Below, piece by piece: positions 9,837-22,479 of a stretch of DNA of 64,000 bases. The notes under the pieces were generated by a model. It made no database searches. It saw only the letters and a program-made list of their open reading frames with translations, and was not told the origin of the DNA. Position 1 is the stretch's first letter. The number at the start of each line of letters is the position of its first letter. Where the stretch lies: the NCBI RefSeq assembly GCF_029873635.1, contig NC_080425.1, positions 39,621,390 through 39,685,389 on the forward strand, in the 5' to 3' direction. This DNA comes from Malania oleifera (taxonomy: Eukaryota > Streptophyta > Magnoliopsida > Santalales > Ximeniaceae). The position numbers and the translations under genes were made by a program.

Positions 9837-11505
9837 ATGGTTCATCTTGGTGTATCCCCTTTTGGTGAGGGGCAATCATCCTTATGCCCTCCAATCTTTT
9901 GTGGTGTTAACTACACCTTTTGGAAACAAAGGATGAGAATTTTTCTTCAAAACATAGATTGGAGAGTGTGGACAGTTTTCTCCAAGGGAGATTATATACC
10001 TATAAAAAATAGTAGAAAAACAAAGTGTTCCTAAAGATGAAGATGATTTTACTAACAATGATATGAAATTAGTACAAGTAAATGCTAGTGCCATGAATGC
10101 ATTATACTGTGCTTGAGATGCAAATGAGTTAAATAGAATTATGGTATGTAAAATTGCTAAGGAGATTTGGGATAAACTAGAGATCACATACGAGGGTACT
10201 AAGGATGTGAAATATAGTGGTATAGATATTTTTACGAGTGAATATGAAGCCTTTAAAATTACTCATAGTGAATCTATACAATCCATGTACTCTAGGTTCA
10301 CACACATCACAAATTCTTTAAATGCTCTTGGTAAGACTTATCCTACATATGAGATGATTAGGAAAATACTCAAAGGACTACCTCCAATCCGACAGCCAAA
10401 AGCTACAGCCATAGCTGAGGAAAGAGATTTGAAAGCAATGACGCTGGATGAGCTCATTGGATCCCTCATCACATGCGAAATGGCGATTAATAAGAGGATA
10501 AGCAAAATGAAGAAAGTTATAGCTCTCAAAGCCTCAATGAGTAGCTCCAGTGAGGAAAGTGATCAAGACTCTGACGAGGACATGGTCTTGCTGACTAAGA
10601 AGTTCAGTAAGTTATTCAAAAAACTAGAAGATTTGACAGAAAATATCGGGGCTCGAGAATAGAAAAAGGATAGTTGAGCAAAAGAAAACATAAATCAGAT
10701 CCACCAACATGCTATGATTGCAATGAAGTAAGCCACATCAAGCCAGAGTGTCCATTGCTAAAGAATGACTCTAAAAGGAAAAAGAAGGCAATGAAGGCCA
10801 CCTTTTGGGACAAAAAAAGTACCAGTAGCTCAGACAATGACTCTAGCGACAATGAAGTCACAAATTTATGCCTATTGGCACTGAGTGACCATGAGGTACA
10901 ATCATCTTGTTTTGTTTCATATCATTTTAGTGATGATTATGTATATAACAACATGCTTATTTATAATGAATTGCAATAGTAATATCTTAGTGTTATTAAA
11001 GTTCTTGAGTAAATAACTAAGAAGAACACTGATTTGAAAAATGAAAATGAAGAATTGTTAAAGTTTTTAGAAAAACAAAAGGAGACTCAATCCACTTTGA
11101 TAAAAGAAAAGGAGTTGAAAATTGAAAGTTTGGAAAGAAATCTAGAAGATGACTCCAAAATTATTTACAAATTTACAGACCAAAACAATTTTGAAAACTC
11201 CTTGGTGCTTAAAGAAAATCTTTAGACAAGAAAGGACTTAGTTTTAATGGAAAATAAAATAGGAGGAAGAAAAATATTTACATGGGCTATTTTGTGAGAG
11301 AATCAAAATCGTATATTCCCTCTAAAGATTCTTATATGCATACCACATGTTTTAAATGTAAGAAAAAAGCCAAATTAAATTTGACTGTCCTTTCAAAAAC
11401 AAGGACACTAAAACCAAGATGGTCTGAAAAGTCAAGAGAGAATTAGGTACTAACCCCAAAGGACCCAAGAAAATTTGGATACCAAAAGTGGTCACTTAAG
11501 TCTTT
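9837..11505 (+). pseudogene. Copia B gag (broken)
   Basis: Starts at ATG 9837 after the primer site. The first piece reads PPIFCGVNYTFWKQRMRIFL, the usual gag opening. The main gag body is open at 10141-10662 (IAKEIWDKLEITYEGT..., ERDLKAMTLDELIGSL), a UBN2-type gag domain. A CCHC zinc knuckle (CYDCNEVSHIKPEC, spacing C-2-C-4-H-4-C) lies at 10710-10751. A charged coiled-coil-like stretch follows at 11034-11222. Frameshifts near 10020 and stops near 10662, 10978 and 11223 break it into at least four pieces. Confidence 0.8.
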
Positions 11506-11539
11506 ATTGTAGGTAGGCTTCGGAACATCCTCCAGGAAG

Positions 11540-11951
11540 GACAAATGGTATATGGATAGTAGATGCTTGAAGCATATGATAGGTGATAAAGTCAAGTTCG
11601 CATCCATCACACCAAACGACAGAGGGTACGTCAGCTTTGGAGACAATGCCAAAGGAACGATCATTGGTGTTGGTAAGGTCGGTAAGGAACTATCTCTCAT
11701 TATTGATAATGCTTTTCTTGTGGATGGTCAAAAGCATAATCTATTAAGTATCAATCAGTTATGTGACAAAGGGTATAAAGTTTCTTTTAAACATGATAAA
11801 TGCATTGTTGAAAATTCATCTGAGCATAAAATATTGTTTACTGCTGATCGTAATGATAATGTTTATACTACTAGTTTTGACAACTTAGCCTCTCAAGTTA
11901 TAAAATGTTTTTCTAAAAATTAATGAGGCTAGTTGGCTTTGCCATAGGAGA
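11540..11951 (+). pseudogene. Copia B protease and pre-integrase start
   Basis: Aspartic protease region opening WYMDSRCLKHMIGD. The catalytic triad is D-S-R (11555-11563) instead of D-S-G, so it could not have been active as read. The motif GQKHNLLSINQLCDKGYKV typical of copia follows. The end of this piece (WLCHRRLG, just past a stop near 11924) runs into the integrase zinc domain, which is cut at 11956 by gypsy F and continues at 21384. Confidence 0.8.
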
Positions 11952-13658
11952 TTAGGTGTAACAACCCAAAAATTCATGCCATTTTTCTTAATCAACTATA
12001 AAATCATATTACTTTGATACCCCTGATAAAATCTACTATAACATCTCGGTCCTAAGGTGGGCACCGAGGAATTACTATTCGTAGGACAACACACCTATGC
12101 AGCGGAAAACATAAAATCATATAACCATAATTACAATACCAGAATTCAGTATTTCCCAAAACATTTATATACATATCTCTCCAGTATTCTCCACCAGATC
12201 ATCTAAAATCTACTAATAAATACATCCCTCAGAAATACTTACCCTATGGACAGAGCAGTACAAGATCCCCTTTTTTTTTAGGCTGATCTATTGGTCTAAT
12301 AGGTTCACCTAAAATGTTTAAATTACTGGGATGAGACAACTCTCAATAAGACGAAATATGCTATTGCCAGTGTGTGGCAACTAAGTTTACATTTACAATA
12401 TACTTATAAATAATTGAAATTGAGATAAAATATAAAATAAAATACAATTTAACTCACACCTATGTGGCTTAAAATACAACTGTTTCTGAACTTTCTATTT
12501 AATCATACTTTTAGTATCTATAGGTATAACTAATGTTTTCTTTAAATCTATATATATACATAACTATGAAAACTTCCCTGAATAGTTGTATCTCATGATT
12601 TAACCCCTCATGACTGGATTGTACGCCCGTAGGCCGGACTTAACACTGGTTGGCCTACCAGGATAAGTCAACTGAAACCTCTATCATCAAATTGGCCGCC
12701 TCAACCCGGACTACTAGGGTGTTTGCAAGCTCTCCCAAGGCATGATTGACTACTCATAAATCCACACACTATCTGAGATTTGTGGTTACACTCTGTACTG
12801 AATTAGCTATGGTACTGTGCTCTGTAATCTAATCTATCCCATCAGGGTCTAATAATTTATAATACTATTTAAGATATCTTAGTGTTTTACCATGATTCTG
12901 TTTCAACTGTAATAACCATAACACTGTAAAAGCTAATATGAATAAACTGTAATATCTAAATAAACTGTAATATGTTATGGTTCTGTAATCTATAAATCAT
13001 GGTATTTTATAAATGCTGTAAAATATCTTTCTGTGTGTATACTGTAAATCATAATTCTATAATTTCTGTAAAACATCTTTTTGTATATATACAGTAAATC
13101 ATGATACTTTGAAAGTTGTGTAAATTTTGTACTGAGCTGATACTTACTTATGCCACACAATCAAATAAATGAAACCCATGTACTAAAATCTGTAAACCTA
13201 TATAATCGTTATGCTTTGATTTGTTCAAAAATCAAACTATGAAACTTATAATCAAATACTATACTTTTACTAGTAAAATTTCTAATTTAACTGGCATAAC
13301 ATATTTCCCTTACCTGATTCCTATGGAGCCTGCTAAAGCTCTAAATCTATGCCCCTGTGGCGTTCGAAGTTCAAATCCCTAAAATTATATTTTTCCCAAT
13401 TCAATCAACTCAATCACGAGAATATTATCAATTAATATTCCCTAGGCCCCAAATACTTCAATTTAACCATTAAAACGAATATTTAACACCCTTACCTCAG
13501 TTTTGGGATGGTGCCCCGGAGCCTCAAACTGAAATTCAGCTCCACCTAGGTGGCAGAGAATCTTCCTAGGAACCTCATGGTGGTTCCTAATTGTCAATCT
13601 GGGCTTAAACGAAGTTGGAATCGAAGGAAAATGGGGGAAGGGCAGTAGGGTTTTTGGA

Positions 13659-13675
13659 GAGAGAGAGAGAGAGAG

Positions 13676-13711
<36 letters not shown>
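13659..13711. repeat. (GA)n(GT)n microsatellite in F 3' LTR
   Basis: About ten GA followed by about sixteen GT units. The other LTR has about 24 GA and about 10 GT units at 20920-20991, so both arms changed length after insertion. Confidence 0.9.
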
Positions 13712-13715
<4 letters not shown>

Positions 13716-13764
13716 ATTTATATGTTTTCAAATGAACTCTCGGGTTCCTTTATAACTTTCAATA

Positions 13765-14035
13765 CTGCCGAGAAAATCATCGCTGGTTTTCTCAAACACC
13801 CTAAAAACCATCCCTGATTTTCTATTTAACTGGCCCAGCTTTACCATTTTCCCTTTACCCGGCCATGGTAATTTACCAAAACCATCGACAGTTTCTTTGC
13901 TACTTAGAAAACCGTCACCATTTTTCCCTTTAACCAGCTCAATTTTACCATTTTACATGTTACTGACTTGCGGTAATTCCATAACCATCACCGATTTTCT
14001 TTCCCCTCCAGAAAATCATCGCCTATTTTCTCCTT
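13765..14035. repeat. U3 palindrome array in F 3' LTR
   Basis: Decayed copies of GAAAACCGTCGCCGATTTTC, for example GAAAATCATCGCTGGTTTTC, GAAAACCGTCACC, AACCATCACCGATTTTC and GAAAATCATCGCC. It corresponds to the better-kept array at 21050-21330. Confidence 0.6.
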
Positions 14036-14097
14036 CCCCAACCAAAAATTTTTTTTTTCCAAATTTCTTTTATTATTATATTTTCTGGATCTCTACA

Positions 14098-14111
14098 TTC
14101 TCCCTTCCTTT
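14098..14111 (-). other. Polypurine tract of gypsy F
   Basis: On the minus strand AAAGGAAGGGAGAA, directly before the 3' LTR. It is the usual primer for plus-strand DNA synthesis. Confidence 0.75.
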
Positions 14112-14553
14112 TAAAAATTTCGTCCTCGAAATTTGCTATTTGTGCTATACATCATCTTTTAAGAAAAATTTACTACTTATTTTTTGTAATTACCCTCACT
14201 TATGGCAGAAGAATACCGTGGTTATAATTACTGTTCTAGGAGATTACAAGTATACACATAAAATAGAATTCTCCCAAAGCCAAAAATGCTACCTATTTTA
14301 TAATCTAAAATACAACTTATACATACATTATTCTACTCTGCATATAATAAAACCAAACTATATTTACTTTACCTGAATTATTACTGTTCCTTTTTTCTGT
14401 CTATTGCTGGTCCCCACTAAACAGATGTGAGTGTTTCTATCGTATCTCCTCCTCTAGCTCCCAAGAGACCTCATCCACTGCATGATTCCTTCATAGGACT
14501 TTTACAAGTCGAATTGTCTTGGTGCGCAATTCTTGTTCTATTCTATCTAGAAT

Positions 14554-17500
14554 CTACAGTGGTGCTTCTTTATATGCTAAAGTATCTCCAAGCTCTATCT
14601 CCTCGTAGCTGATCACGTGGGAGGGATCTAAGATGTATTTCCTCAACATGGAAACATGGAATACGTCATGAATCCTAGATAGAGTTGGTGGTAAAGCTAG
14701 CCTGTAGGCGACTGGACCCACTCTCTCAAGTATCTCAAATGGGCCAATAAACCTAGGATTCAGCTTACCCTTCTTCCCAAACCTCATAACTCCTCTCAAC
14801 AGTACTACTCTCAAAAATACCTGATCTCCCACATCAAACTCCAACTTCTGGCGGTGAGTATCTGCGTAACTTTTTTGCCAACTCTGAGTTGCACTAATTC
14901 TATTTTTAATAAGTCAGACTTTATCATACGCTTGCTGCACCAATTCTGGTCCCAAAACTCGCCTCTCACCCATTTCATCTCAGTATAGTGGAAAGCAGCA
15001 CCCCCTACCATATAATGCCTTGTAAGGTGTCATCCCAATGATGGTCTGGTAGCTATTATTATATGCGAACTCTACCAGTGGCATATACTGGGTCCAACTA
15101 CCCCCAAAATCCAGCACACATGCTTGTAGCATATTCTCAAGTATCTGGATTGCCACTCCATATAGATATTAGTCTGAGGATGGAAGGTTGTGCTAAATGA
15201 TAACTGAGACCCCCAAAGCTTCCTGCAAACTCTTTCAAAATTGCGATGTAAATCTTGGGTCTCGGTCTGAAACTATGGATGTTGGCACACCATGGGGTCA
15301 AACTATCTCCTGAATATATAATTCTGCCAATCTTTTCATAAAATAATTGAATTTAATAGGGAGAAAATGAGCGGTCTTAGTCAATTGATCAACGACCACC
15401 CAAATAGCATTCTATCCATGCAACACCGGTGGTAACCCTGTAACAAAGCCGATAGATATATGATCCCACTTCCACTTAGGAATGTGGAGTGGCTGCAACT
15501 GCCTCGCTGGTCTTTGGTGCTCAGCCTTTACCTACTAGCATATCAAACACTGCTCCACAAACTCAGCTATCTCCCTATTCATACCGCTCCACCAGAATAA
15601 CTCTCGGAGGTCCCGATACATTTTAGTGCCTCCAGGATGCATTGTGTAAAGGGATCTATGTACCTCCTCTACGATAGCCCTCCTAATGTCAGCATCTGCA
15701 GGTACACACAGCCTAGTACGAAACCTCAGAGTTCCGTCATCTGAAATATTAGACTCCTCCCCCTGCCCATCCTACACTTTATCTATCAACTCTACCAATT
15801 CTATGTCATTCCTCTGAGCATCTATAAGCCTCTTCTGCAAGGTAGGTTGTAATACTAGGTTGGCAATAAATGCCTGATGATCATCCTCTACTAGCTCCAC
15901 ACCAAGTTTCTCCAAATCCATCTGAATCAGATGTTGAATCTCCACTGCTGACAATGCTGCTTCCACTTATTTCCGACTCAGAGCATCAGCCACCACGTTT
16001 GCTTTCCCTGGGTGGTAACTGATAGTGCAATCATAATCTTTAATGAGTTCCAACCATCTTCTCTGCCTCCTAGTCAATTCATTCAATTCTTTCTAGGTGA
16101 AGAAATACTTCAAACTTTTATGGTCAGTGAAGATCTCACATCTCCCACTATAAAGATAATGCCTCTAGATCTTTGGAGCATATGCCACTGCAGCTAATTC
16201 TAAATCATGTATTCTTTTCATACTCCTTAAGCTGCCTAGAAGTGTAAGCAATAACCCTCTCATGCTGCATCAACACACACCCAAGTCCCTTCTAGGACGC
16301 GACATTGTATATAACAAATCCATCCTCTCTTGATGGAATAGATAATACCGGTGTAGTGACCAGCTGTTGCTTCAACTCCTAAAAGCTCTGCTCACATTCG
16401 TCGGTCCATTTAAATCTCATATTTTTCTCATAACCCATGTCAATGGCCCTGATAATCTGAAAAAGTCATCCAAAAAACGCCAGTAGTACCCTGCCATACC
16501 TAGGAAACTCTTGATCTCCTTTACATTCCCGGTGTCACCCAATTCACCACTGCTTATATTTTACTCGGATCTACTGAGATGTTGTCCTCAGAAATCACAT
16601 GTCCAATAAAAGTGACCTGCCTCAACCAGAATTCACATTTCCTGAATTTAGCATATAGCTTCTTTTCCCTTAATACCTATAATACCTGCCTTAGACTGTC
16701 CTCGTGTTCCTCAAAACTCTTCAAGTAGACCAGTATATCATCAATAAATACCACAATAAACTGGTCCAAGTACTGATGGAACACCCAATTCATTACGTCC
16801 ATAAACGTTGCCGGTGCATTAGTCAAGAACTCGTAGTGCCCATACCTGGTTCAGAAAGTTGTCTTCAAAACGTCCTCTTCTTTAACTTTCACCTAGTGAT
16901 ATCCCGACCAAGGGTCAATCTTGGAGTAGACCTGGGTCCCCTGGAGCTGATCAAATAAATCATAAATTTTGGGAAGGGGATATTTATTCTTGACTGTCAC
17001 TTTACTTATCTCTTTATAATCAATGCAAATTCTCATAGTCCGGTCTTTCTTCTTCACGAACAGGACTGGTGCTCCCCAAGGCGACACGCTAGGCCTGATA
17101 AACCCTTTATCCAATAACTTCTGCAATTGGTCTTTTAATTCTTTTAGTTCATCTAGAGCTATTTTGTATAGCACTTTAGATATCGGTGCTGACCCTGGTA
17201 CTAAATCCATGGAAAATTTGATCTCTCGATTTGGTGGTAAACTAGGTAATTCCTCTAAAAAAAACATTTGAAAATTCTCTGACTACTGGAATATCAACTT
17301 GTTTCAATTCTTCCTTTGGCATCTCCTTAAAATAAGCAACATAGCCCTGGCACCCACCCTGAAGCAGCCTCCTCACCTAAATGGTCGACACTAGCTGTGG
17401 CGAGGCATGCACACGTGATCCCATGAATCTGAATTCTTGCTCACCTGGGGGTCTGAAGATCACTTCTTTTCTATAGCAATCAATGCTGGCGTAATTGGCT

Positions 17501-18857
17501 ATCAGTTAGTTCATACCTAATATAACATCAAACCCCTGCATATCTAATACCACAAGATCGGCTGGTAATACTTTCTCATGAATGCTCATTGGATAATTTT
17601 TAAGTACCCTTCTACACCTCACTATTGATCTAGTCAGCGTAGCTACTGACAACCCAACATCTAATAGTTGTGTCTCAACCCAACATATCCCAATGACATG
17701 AAAGAGTGGGTGGCACCTGAGTCAAATAAAACAACGGCTTTATATGGTAAAGCAATAAGAATACTTGTCACAATGTCTCTGGCAGCCTCAGCGTCTCCCA
17801 GCGTTAGCGCATAAACTCTCCACTGGGTTGTGTTCCTCTATTGGCCTCCTTAGGGCACGTGATAACCTCCCCAGAATGGTCTGGGATCTGGTGCGTGGGT
17901 TGATAGTCCCTAACAAGCTCAAGCCAAATGATCGGGTCTCTCACATCGATAGCAGATGTTCTTTCCCATCCGGCATTTTCCCACATGTCTCTCGCCACAC
18001 CTAGGGCAAGTGGGATAAGTCTGATCACCCTGGAAACTACAGTGTCCCGTCATCTGCTTCTAGCCTCCAACATACTAGTCTCCTCTCCATGAACCCTGGC
18101 TGGAATCTACATAAAAACCCGGAGGCATGGGCCTGTTTCTCTGGCTCAATGTTCCCACATCCCTTTGATTGCTCTCCTCTGCTACTGCAGCCCTGTCTAC
18201 TAGTTCAAAGAAGTCCTGCACCTTTAGAACTGCTACCTATTTATAGATGTCTTACCTCAAGCCACATTCAAACATTCTTGCCTTCTTAGCCTTACCTAGT
18301 ACTAAGTAAGGAGCAAATCATGATAGCTCAGTGAACTTTACTACATACTGATGAAGTGTCATCTACCCCTGGGTCAAACTCAAAAATTCTGCTACCTTAG
18401 CCTTTCTGACGGTGGCAGGGAAATATCCGTCGAAAAATACCTCCCTAAACCAGCTTCATGTCATAGCCACCAGTATGGGTCTCTACTTCTCCAATAATTT
18501 CATAGTCATCCACCATCTCTCGGCCTCGCCTATCAACTTGTACGTGGCATGGAGGACCCTCTGCTCATCGGTGTAGTGGAGCACCGTCAGCACTTTCTCG
18601 ATCTCCTGCATCAAATTCTCGGCAATTACAGGATCAGCTCCTCCTAAAAGCGCTAGAGGGTTTATCTTGGTAAACTTCTCTATCGTACACCCCAAGGCTG
18701 CAGACTGGCCTCCCTACTCCCTGGAGTTCTGTGTAATCTCAGCCATATCCTGCTAAGCTACACTACACAAATCAGCATCTGAATATCCGCCGCTCATGCT
18801 AGAAGGCCCTGCACCATCATCACCACTAGCGTGAGCACTACTACCTATAGGGTCCAT
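14554..18857 (-). pseudogene. Gypsy F gag-pol polyprotein (multiply broken)
   Basis: Starts at ATG 18857 (MDPIGSSAHASGDD), with stops soon after. The gag core is open at 18695-18483 (ALLGGADPVIAENLMQEIEK). A CCHC knuckle (CYRCERPDHLA*AC) at 17953-17912 contains a stop. Protease DSGATHSF lies at about 17723-17700. The reverse transcriptase start at 17267-16893 includes [19 protein letters not shown] and [21 protein letters not shown], the usual gypsy active site, is at 16748-16737. RNase H follows to about 15970. Integrase runs about 15966-14870. The final 14844-14554 piece carries the [17 protein letters not shown]-terminal module and [17 protein letters not shown]. Many stops and shifts occur between the pieces. 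It has no coding function as it stands. Confidence 0.85.
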
Positions 18858-19220
18858 CCTGCAATAATATCACATTATTTTGAGAATCCGTACCTCATAA
18901 TGCCATTCTTACATTAATCTAACTAAAATATTCCCATTCCACCTATCACTAATTTAAGGTCTAGTCCTACCATATGTAAATATAAACTGACGATAGTTTA
19001 CTATGGTTTTCCTGAAATCGTCACCTTAAGAAAATCATAGAAACCACCCCGAAGTTTCTAAATCCACACTGCAGAATAGAACCCTAAATACTCTTCCCAA
19101 TTTCCCAACATTAACTCACTGAAAATCTGCTCTATTCAAAAATTCTATCCTTCTCAAAACTCCATTCCAATATTCTGGTATTGTAATTTGTTGTACACTA
19201 GAGTGCACAGAACCTAACAA

Positions 19221-19237
19221 CCTAGGCTCTGATACCA
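19221..19237 (-). other. Primer binding site of gypsy F
   Basis: Minus-strand TGGTATCAGAGCCTAGG, three bases from the 5' LTR, is a perfect-looking initiator Met-tRNA site. It fixes the minus orientation of the element. Confidence 0.9.
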
Positions 19238-19240
19238 GAT

Positions 19241-19828
19241 TGTAACGGCCCAAAAATTCATGCCATTTCTTTTTAATGTGCTATAAAATCATATTACTCT
19301 GATGCCCCTAATAACATCTACAATAACATCTCGGTCCTAAGGTGGGCACCGAGGAATTCATGTTCATAAGACAACACACCTATGCAATGGAAAACATAAA
19401 ATCTTATAACCATAATTACAATACCAGAATTCAGTATTTCCCAAAACATTTATATACATATCTCTTCAGTATTCTCCACCAGATCAACTTAAATCTACTA
19501 ATAAATACATCCCTAAAAAACACTTACTCTATGGACAGGGCAGTACAAGATCCCCTCTATCTCGAAGCCTGATCTACTCGTCTAACTAGTTCACCTTAAA
19601 TGTTTAAATTACTGGGATGAGACAACTCTCAGTAAGATGAAATATGCTATTACCAGTATATGGCAACTAAGTTTACATAAACAATATACTTATAATTAAC
19701 TGAAACTAAGATAACATGTAAAATAAAATACAATTTAACTCACACCTATGTGGCTTAAAATACAACTACTTCTGAACTTTCTATTTAATTATACTTTTAG
19801 TATCTATAGGTATAACTACTGTTTTCTG

Positions 19829-19870
<42 letters not shown>

Positions 19871-20914
19871 ACTGTGAAAACTTACTTGCATGGTTGTATG
19901 TCATGATTTAACCCCTCATGACAGGGTTGTGTGGCCCACAGACGGGACTTAACACTGGTTCGCCTACCAAGATAAGTCAACTAAAATCTCTATCGTCAAA
20001 TCGGTCACCTCAACCTAGACTACCAGGGAGTCTGCAAGCTCTCCCAAGGCACGATCGACTACTCAAAAATCCACACACTATATGAGATATGTGGTTGCAC
20101 TCTGTACTAAATTAGGTATGGTACCGTGCTCTGTAATCTGATTTGTCCCATCAAGGTCTCATAATTTATAATACTAGTTAATATATTTTAATGTTTTACA
20201 ATGATTCTGTTTCAACTGTAGTAACCATAACACTGTAAAAGTTGATCTATATAAACTGTAATATGCTATGGTTCTGTAATCTGTAAATCATGGTATTCTA
20301 TAAATGCTGTAAAATATCCTTCTGTACACATATTGTAAATCATAATTCTGTAATTTCTGTAAAACATCTTTCTATATATATACTGTAAATCATGATACTT
20401 TGAAAGATGTGTAAATTCTGTACTAAACTGATACTTACTCATGCCACACAATCAAATAAATAAAACTCATGTACTGAAATCTATAAAACTGTATAATCTT
20501 TATGCTTTGATTTGTTCAAAAATCACACTATGAAACTTATAATAAAATACTATAATTTTACTAGTAAAATTTCTAATTTAACTAGCATAACATATTTCCC
20601 TATGGAGCCTGCTAAACATCTAAATCTACGCCTCTGCGGCGTTCGAAGCTCAAATCCCTAAAATTATATTTTTTTCCAAATCAATCAACTCAATCACCAA
20701 AATATTATCAATTAATATTCCCTAAGCCCCAAATACTCCAATTTAACACCCTTACCTCAATTTTGGGATGGTGCCCCGAAACCTCAAACTAAAATTCTGC
20801 TCCGCCTAGGTGGCATAGAATCTTCTCAGGAACCTCATGGTGGTTCTTGATCGTCAATCCGAGCTTTAATAGAGTCAAAATCGAAGGAAAATGGGGGAAG
20901 GGACGTAGGGGTTT

Positions 20915-20973
<59 letters not shown>

Positions 20974-21378
20974 CGTGTGTGTGTGTGTGTGTTTTTATTT
21001 TTATGTTTTCAAATGAACTCTCGGGTTCCTTTATAACTTTCAATACTATCGAGAAAACCATCACCGATTTTTTTGAACTCCCTGAAAACCGTTGCTGGTT
21101 TTCTATTTAATCGGCCCAAATTTACCATTTACCCTTTACCCCGCCACAATAATTTACCAAAATCGTTGACAGTTTTCTTTGCTACTTAGAAAATCGTCGC
21201 CAATTTTCCTTTTAACCGGATCAATTTTACCGTTTTACCTGTTACTGACCCGTGGTAATTCCATAACCGTCGCCGATTTTCTTTACCCTCCAGAAAACCG
21301 TTGCCGATTTTCTCCTTCCCCAGCCAAAAAACTATTTTTTCTAATTTATTTTATTATTATATTTTTCAGGTCTCTCCA
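19241..21378 (-). mobile_element. 5' LTR of gypsy F
   Basis: Plus-strand ends TGTAACGGCC and GTCTCTCCA. Holds a (TA)n tract near 19833-19866, a (GA)n(GT)n tract at 20920-20991, a minus TATA-like TATAAAG at 21029-21035 and the palindrome array at 21050-21330. Confidence 0.9.
21050..21330. repeat. U3 palindrome array in F 5' LTR
   Basis: About six copies related to GAAAACCGTCGCCGATTTTC. Cores seen: CATCACC, CGTTGCTGG, CGTTGACAG, CGTCGCCAA, CGTCGCCGA and CGTTGCCGA. All lie between the LTR start (21378 on the minus strand) and the TATA-like site. Confidence 0.7.
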
Positions 21379-21383
21379 TTAGG

Positions 21384-22284
21384 ACATACTAGCATGGATT
21401 TACTTTCAAAACTGCTTAAAGGAGAATTAGTTAAAGGCTTACCTAAGACACAATTTGTAAGAGATAAAATCTGTGATGCATGTCAACTAGGTAAGCAAAC
21501 CAAGTCTAGCTTTAAAAAGAAGAAATTTATCTCCACTAGTAGGCCACTACAAATGCTTCACTTAGATTTATTTGGCCCAAATCAAGTCCAGAGTTTAGGA
21601 GGTAAATCTTATGCATTTGTCATTGTTGACGATTAATCTAGATTCACATGGGTTTTGTTTTTAGCATCTAAGGATGAAGCATGTGAGAGACTTACCAAAT
21701 TATATAGGAAATTTAAAAATGAAAAGGGGTATACAATCACATTTATTCGGAGTGATAGAGGGAGAGAGTTTAAAAAAGAGGATATGGAAAACTTTTGTGA
21801 TTTACACGGAATATCCCAAAAAATTTCAGTACTTAAGACCCAACAAAAAAATGGAGTAGTTGAGAGAAAGAATAGATCCTTATAGGAACTGGATAGAACT
21901 ATGCTAAGTGAACACAACCTTCCCATATACTTCTGGGCTGAAGTGGTAAGCACTACTTGCAATGTCATGAATAGAGTATTAATCAGGACCACTCTTAACA
22001 AAACCCCTTGTGAATTGTGGAATGGTCATAAGCCAAATATTTCCTACTTTCATGTCTTTAGCTATAAATGTTTTGTTCTAAGAGATAAGGATAACTTAGG
22101 AAAATTTGACGCAAAATTTGATGAAGGAATATTTCTAGGTTATGCTCTAGATAGTAAATCCTACAGAGTGTTCAATAAAAGAACTTTAACTATTGTAGAA
22201 TCCATCCATGTAGTGTTTGATGAGTCTAATCCCTTCTCCAAAAATACTGATGAGGATGATCTAGAGATAAGAAAGGGGTTATAA
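21384..22284 (+). pseudogene. Copia B integrase (continuation)
   Basis: Picks up the frame cut at 11956: GHTSMDLLSKLLKGELVKGL, then the zinc-binding CDACQLGKQTK, then HLDLFGPNQVQSLGG and FVIVDD of the catalytic core. After a stop at 21634-21636 it continues SRFTWVLFLASKDEA, SDRGREF and NGVVERKNRSL. Another stop follows near 21883. The C-terminal part reads FDAKFDEGIFLGYALDSKSY and ends at a stop at 22282. The D-D-E pattern (HLDLFG, SDRGREF, VVERKN) is visible. Confidence 0.85.
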
Positions 22285-22479
22285 AAATTGTCCATTGAAA
22301 ATAATGAATAAAAGAGTAGAGAAATTAAATAAACATCTATTGAGGATAATCAGGTAGATAGTGAGGTTCGAGAACTGCCTAAGGAGTGGAAATTTGTGAA
22401 GAATCACCCCAAAGATCAAATTATTGGTGAACCTTCACGTAGAGTAGCCACCTGCTCATCCCTTAGAAACATGTGTAGC

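Larger units (their letters stand above)
11957..14097 (-). mobile_element. 3' LTR of gypsy F
   Basis: Plus-strand ends TGTAACAACCC and ATCTCTACA. It has a (GA)n(GT)n tract at about 13659-13711 and a palindrome array at about 13765-14035. The partner is at 19241-21378. Confidence 0.9.
11957..21378 (-). mobile_element. Ty3-gypsy element F, complete with two LTRs
   Basis: 9422 bp with target duplication TTAGG at 11952-11956 and 21379-21383. Because coding, primer site and polypurine tract all read on the minus strand, 19241-21378 is the 5' LTR and 11957-14097 the 3' LTR. Order in element sense: LTR, PBS, gag, protease, reverse transcriptase, RNase H, integrase, C-terminal domain, PPT, LTR. The C-terminal words ([20 protein letters not shown]) suggest the chromovirus Tekay/Del type. 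By eye the LTRs differ at roughly one base in ten over the first 160 bases, so the insertion is not recent. Confidence 0.9.
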
